Below are positions 6,324-6,671 of a stretch of 6,671 bases of DNA, one piece after another. Position numbers and translations under genes: made by a program. Within the stretch, counting starts at the first letter, position 1. Each line of letters begins with the position of its first letter. Origin of the DNA: JBBQIY01 sp964618405 (GTDB taxonomy: Bacteria > Verrucomicrobiota > Kiritimatiellia > RFP12 > UBA3636); assembly GCA_964618405.1 (NCBI GenBank), contig CAZUAY010000215.1, positions 1 through 6,671 of the forward strand, read 5' to 3'. Below the pieces are notes generated by a model, which ran no database searches, was not told the DNA's origin, and saw only the letters and a program-made list of their open reading frames with translations.

Positions 6324-6655
6324 GCGAGTAGTGAGTTGCGAGGCTGGAGAGAGTGAGTAGTGAGTAGTGCGTAGTGCGTAGTTTCCGCTGGGGGCACCCC
6401 AGACCCCGTTTCTTGGCGGTTGCGAAGCGAGGTGGGGCGCAGCCGTCTCGGCAAGCCGGGTGATGAGTACGTAGTGCGTAGTTTCGTTTGAAAAAAACTT
6501 TGTCGTGAGCTTTGTCGCAAACAAGAAGTCGTGAGTTGCGAGTTGTGAGTTGCGAGTTGCGAGTTGTGAGTTGCCAGGGGAAGTAGCGAGTCGCGAGTGG
6601 TGAGTTGTGAGTCGTTTTTTCAATTCGTAATTCATAATTCATAATTCGTAATTTT
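6324..6655. repeat. degenerate heptanucleotide tandem repeat tract (STRR-like)
   Basis: Period-7 units recur through this tract. The first block (6324-6380) has GCGAGTA, GTGAGTT, GTGAGTA and GTGCGTA. The second (6531-6572) has six consecutive units alternating GTGAGTT and GCGAGTT. The third (6586-6613) has GCGAGTC, GCGAGTG, GTGAGTT and GTGAGTC. The last (6622-6655) has AATTCGT, AATTCAT, AATTCAT, AATTCGT and AATTTTC. Because 7 is not a multiple of 3, all minus-strand frames stay open with repetitive peptides, giving spurious reading frames. Short tandemly repeated heptamers are known in cyanobacteria and some other bacteria; this tract has the same logic. Confidence 0.85.
6371..6485. repeat. 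15-bp direct repeat bounding an 85-bp GC-rich island
   Basis: GTAGTGCGTAGTTTC occurs at 6371-6385 and again at 6471-6485, exactly 100 bp apart. The 85 bp between them (6386-6470) are GC-rich, not heptameric, and include a CTGGGG/CCCCAG hairpin (6388-6393 with 6397-6402). This fits insertion of a small repeat cassette, or duplication by recombination between heptamers. Confidence 0.65.
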
Positions 6656-6671
6656 CTCCCACTTTGCGTTT

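Noticed and set aside
6321..6613. Possible CRISPR array in the tail
   Set aside because: The repeats are 7-mers without regular unique spacers of 25-40 bp, and no cas genes are present.
6266..6642. Three overlapping minus-strand open frames of 84-115 codons in the tail
   Set aside because: Their peptides are period-7 repeats (for example LATRNSQLATHD) that arise from the heptamer DNA in every frame, with no ribosome sites or domain features.

Overview
The window is a bacterial chromosome fragment with five intact protein-coding genes in two groups, followed by about 620 bases of repeat-rich non-coding DNA. I see no rRNA, tRNA, CRISPR array or intact insertion sequence. Taxonomy is uncertain. 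Genes have good Shine-Dalgarno sites and ATGA stop/start overlaps. The aminotransferase/amidohydrolase pair and the 7-bp repeat tail recall the Lentisphaerota/Verrucomicrobiota/Planctomycetota group, but this is an impression from family resemblance, not a demonstrated placement.

Left region (1-3871): an aldo/keto reductase gene on the minus strand (136-1104) is divergent from a two-gene plus-strand operon. That operon encodes a long transaldolase-like protein (1167-2447) and an orphan dihydrolipoamide-dehydrogenase-like flavoprotein (2444-3871) that overlaps it by 4 bases. The 62-bp divergent spacer holds both Shine-Dalgarno sites, weak overlapping promoter-like hexamers and a near-perfect palindrome (1131-1144) that could serve both transcripts as one operator. 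Together the genes look like a small carbonyl/redox module: an NADPH-type carbonyl reductase, an aldol-chemistry enzyme on a TIM barrel, and an FAD/NAD(P) disulfide reductase. The substrate and purpose cannot be read from the sequence.

Middle and right region (3922-6053): a minus-strand operon encodes a DegT/DnrJ/EryC1 PLP aminotransferase (4809-6053) and, overlapping by 4 bases, an amidohydrolase-2 family TIM-barrel hydrolase (3922-4812). The two operons converge on a 50-bp gap with terminator-like hairpins. Sampled lines suggest lower GC in this half than in the left half.

Tail (6054-6671): a leader of about 225 bp upstream of the aminotransferase with one weak promoter candidate; a strong 20-bp-arm hairpin (6278-6321); then heptameric degenerate tandem repeats (GTGAGTT/GCGAGTT/GTGCGTA, ending in AATTCGT/AATTCAT). 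These are interrupted by an 85-bp GC-rich island bounded by a 15-bp direct repeat. The most noteworthy points are the transaldolase-like/flavoprotein/AKR module with its shared operator, the coupled aminotransferase-amidohydrolase pair, and the repeat structure of the tail.
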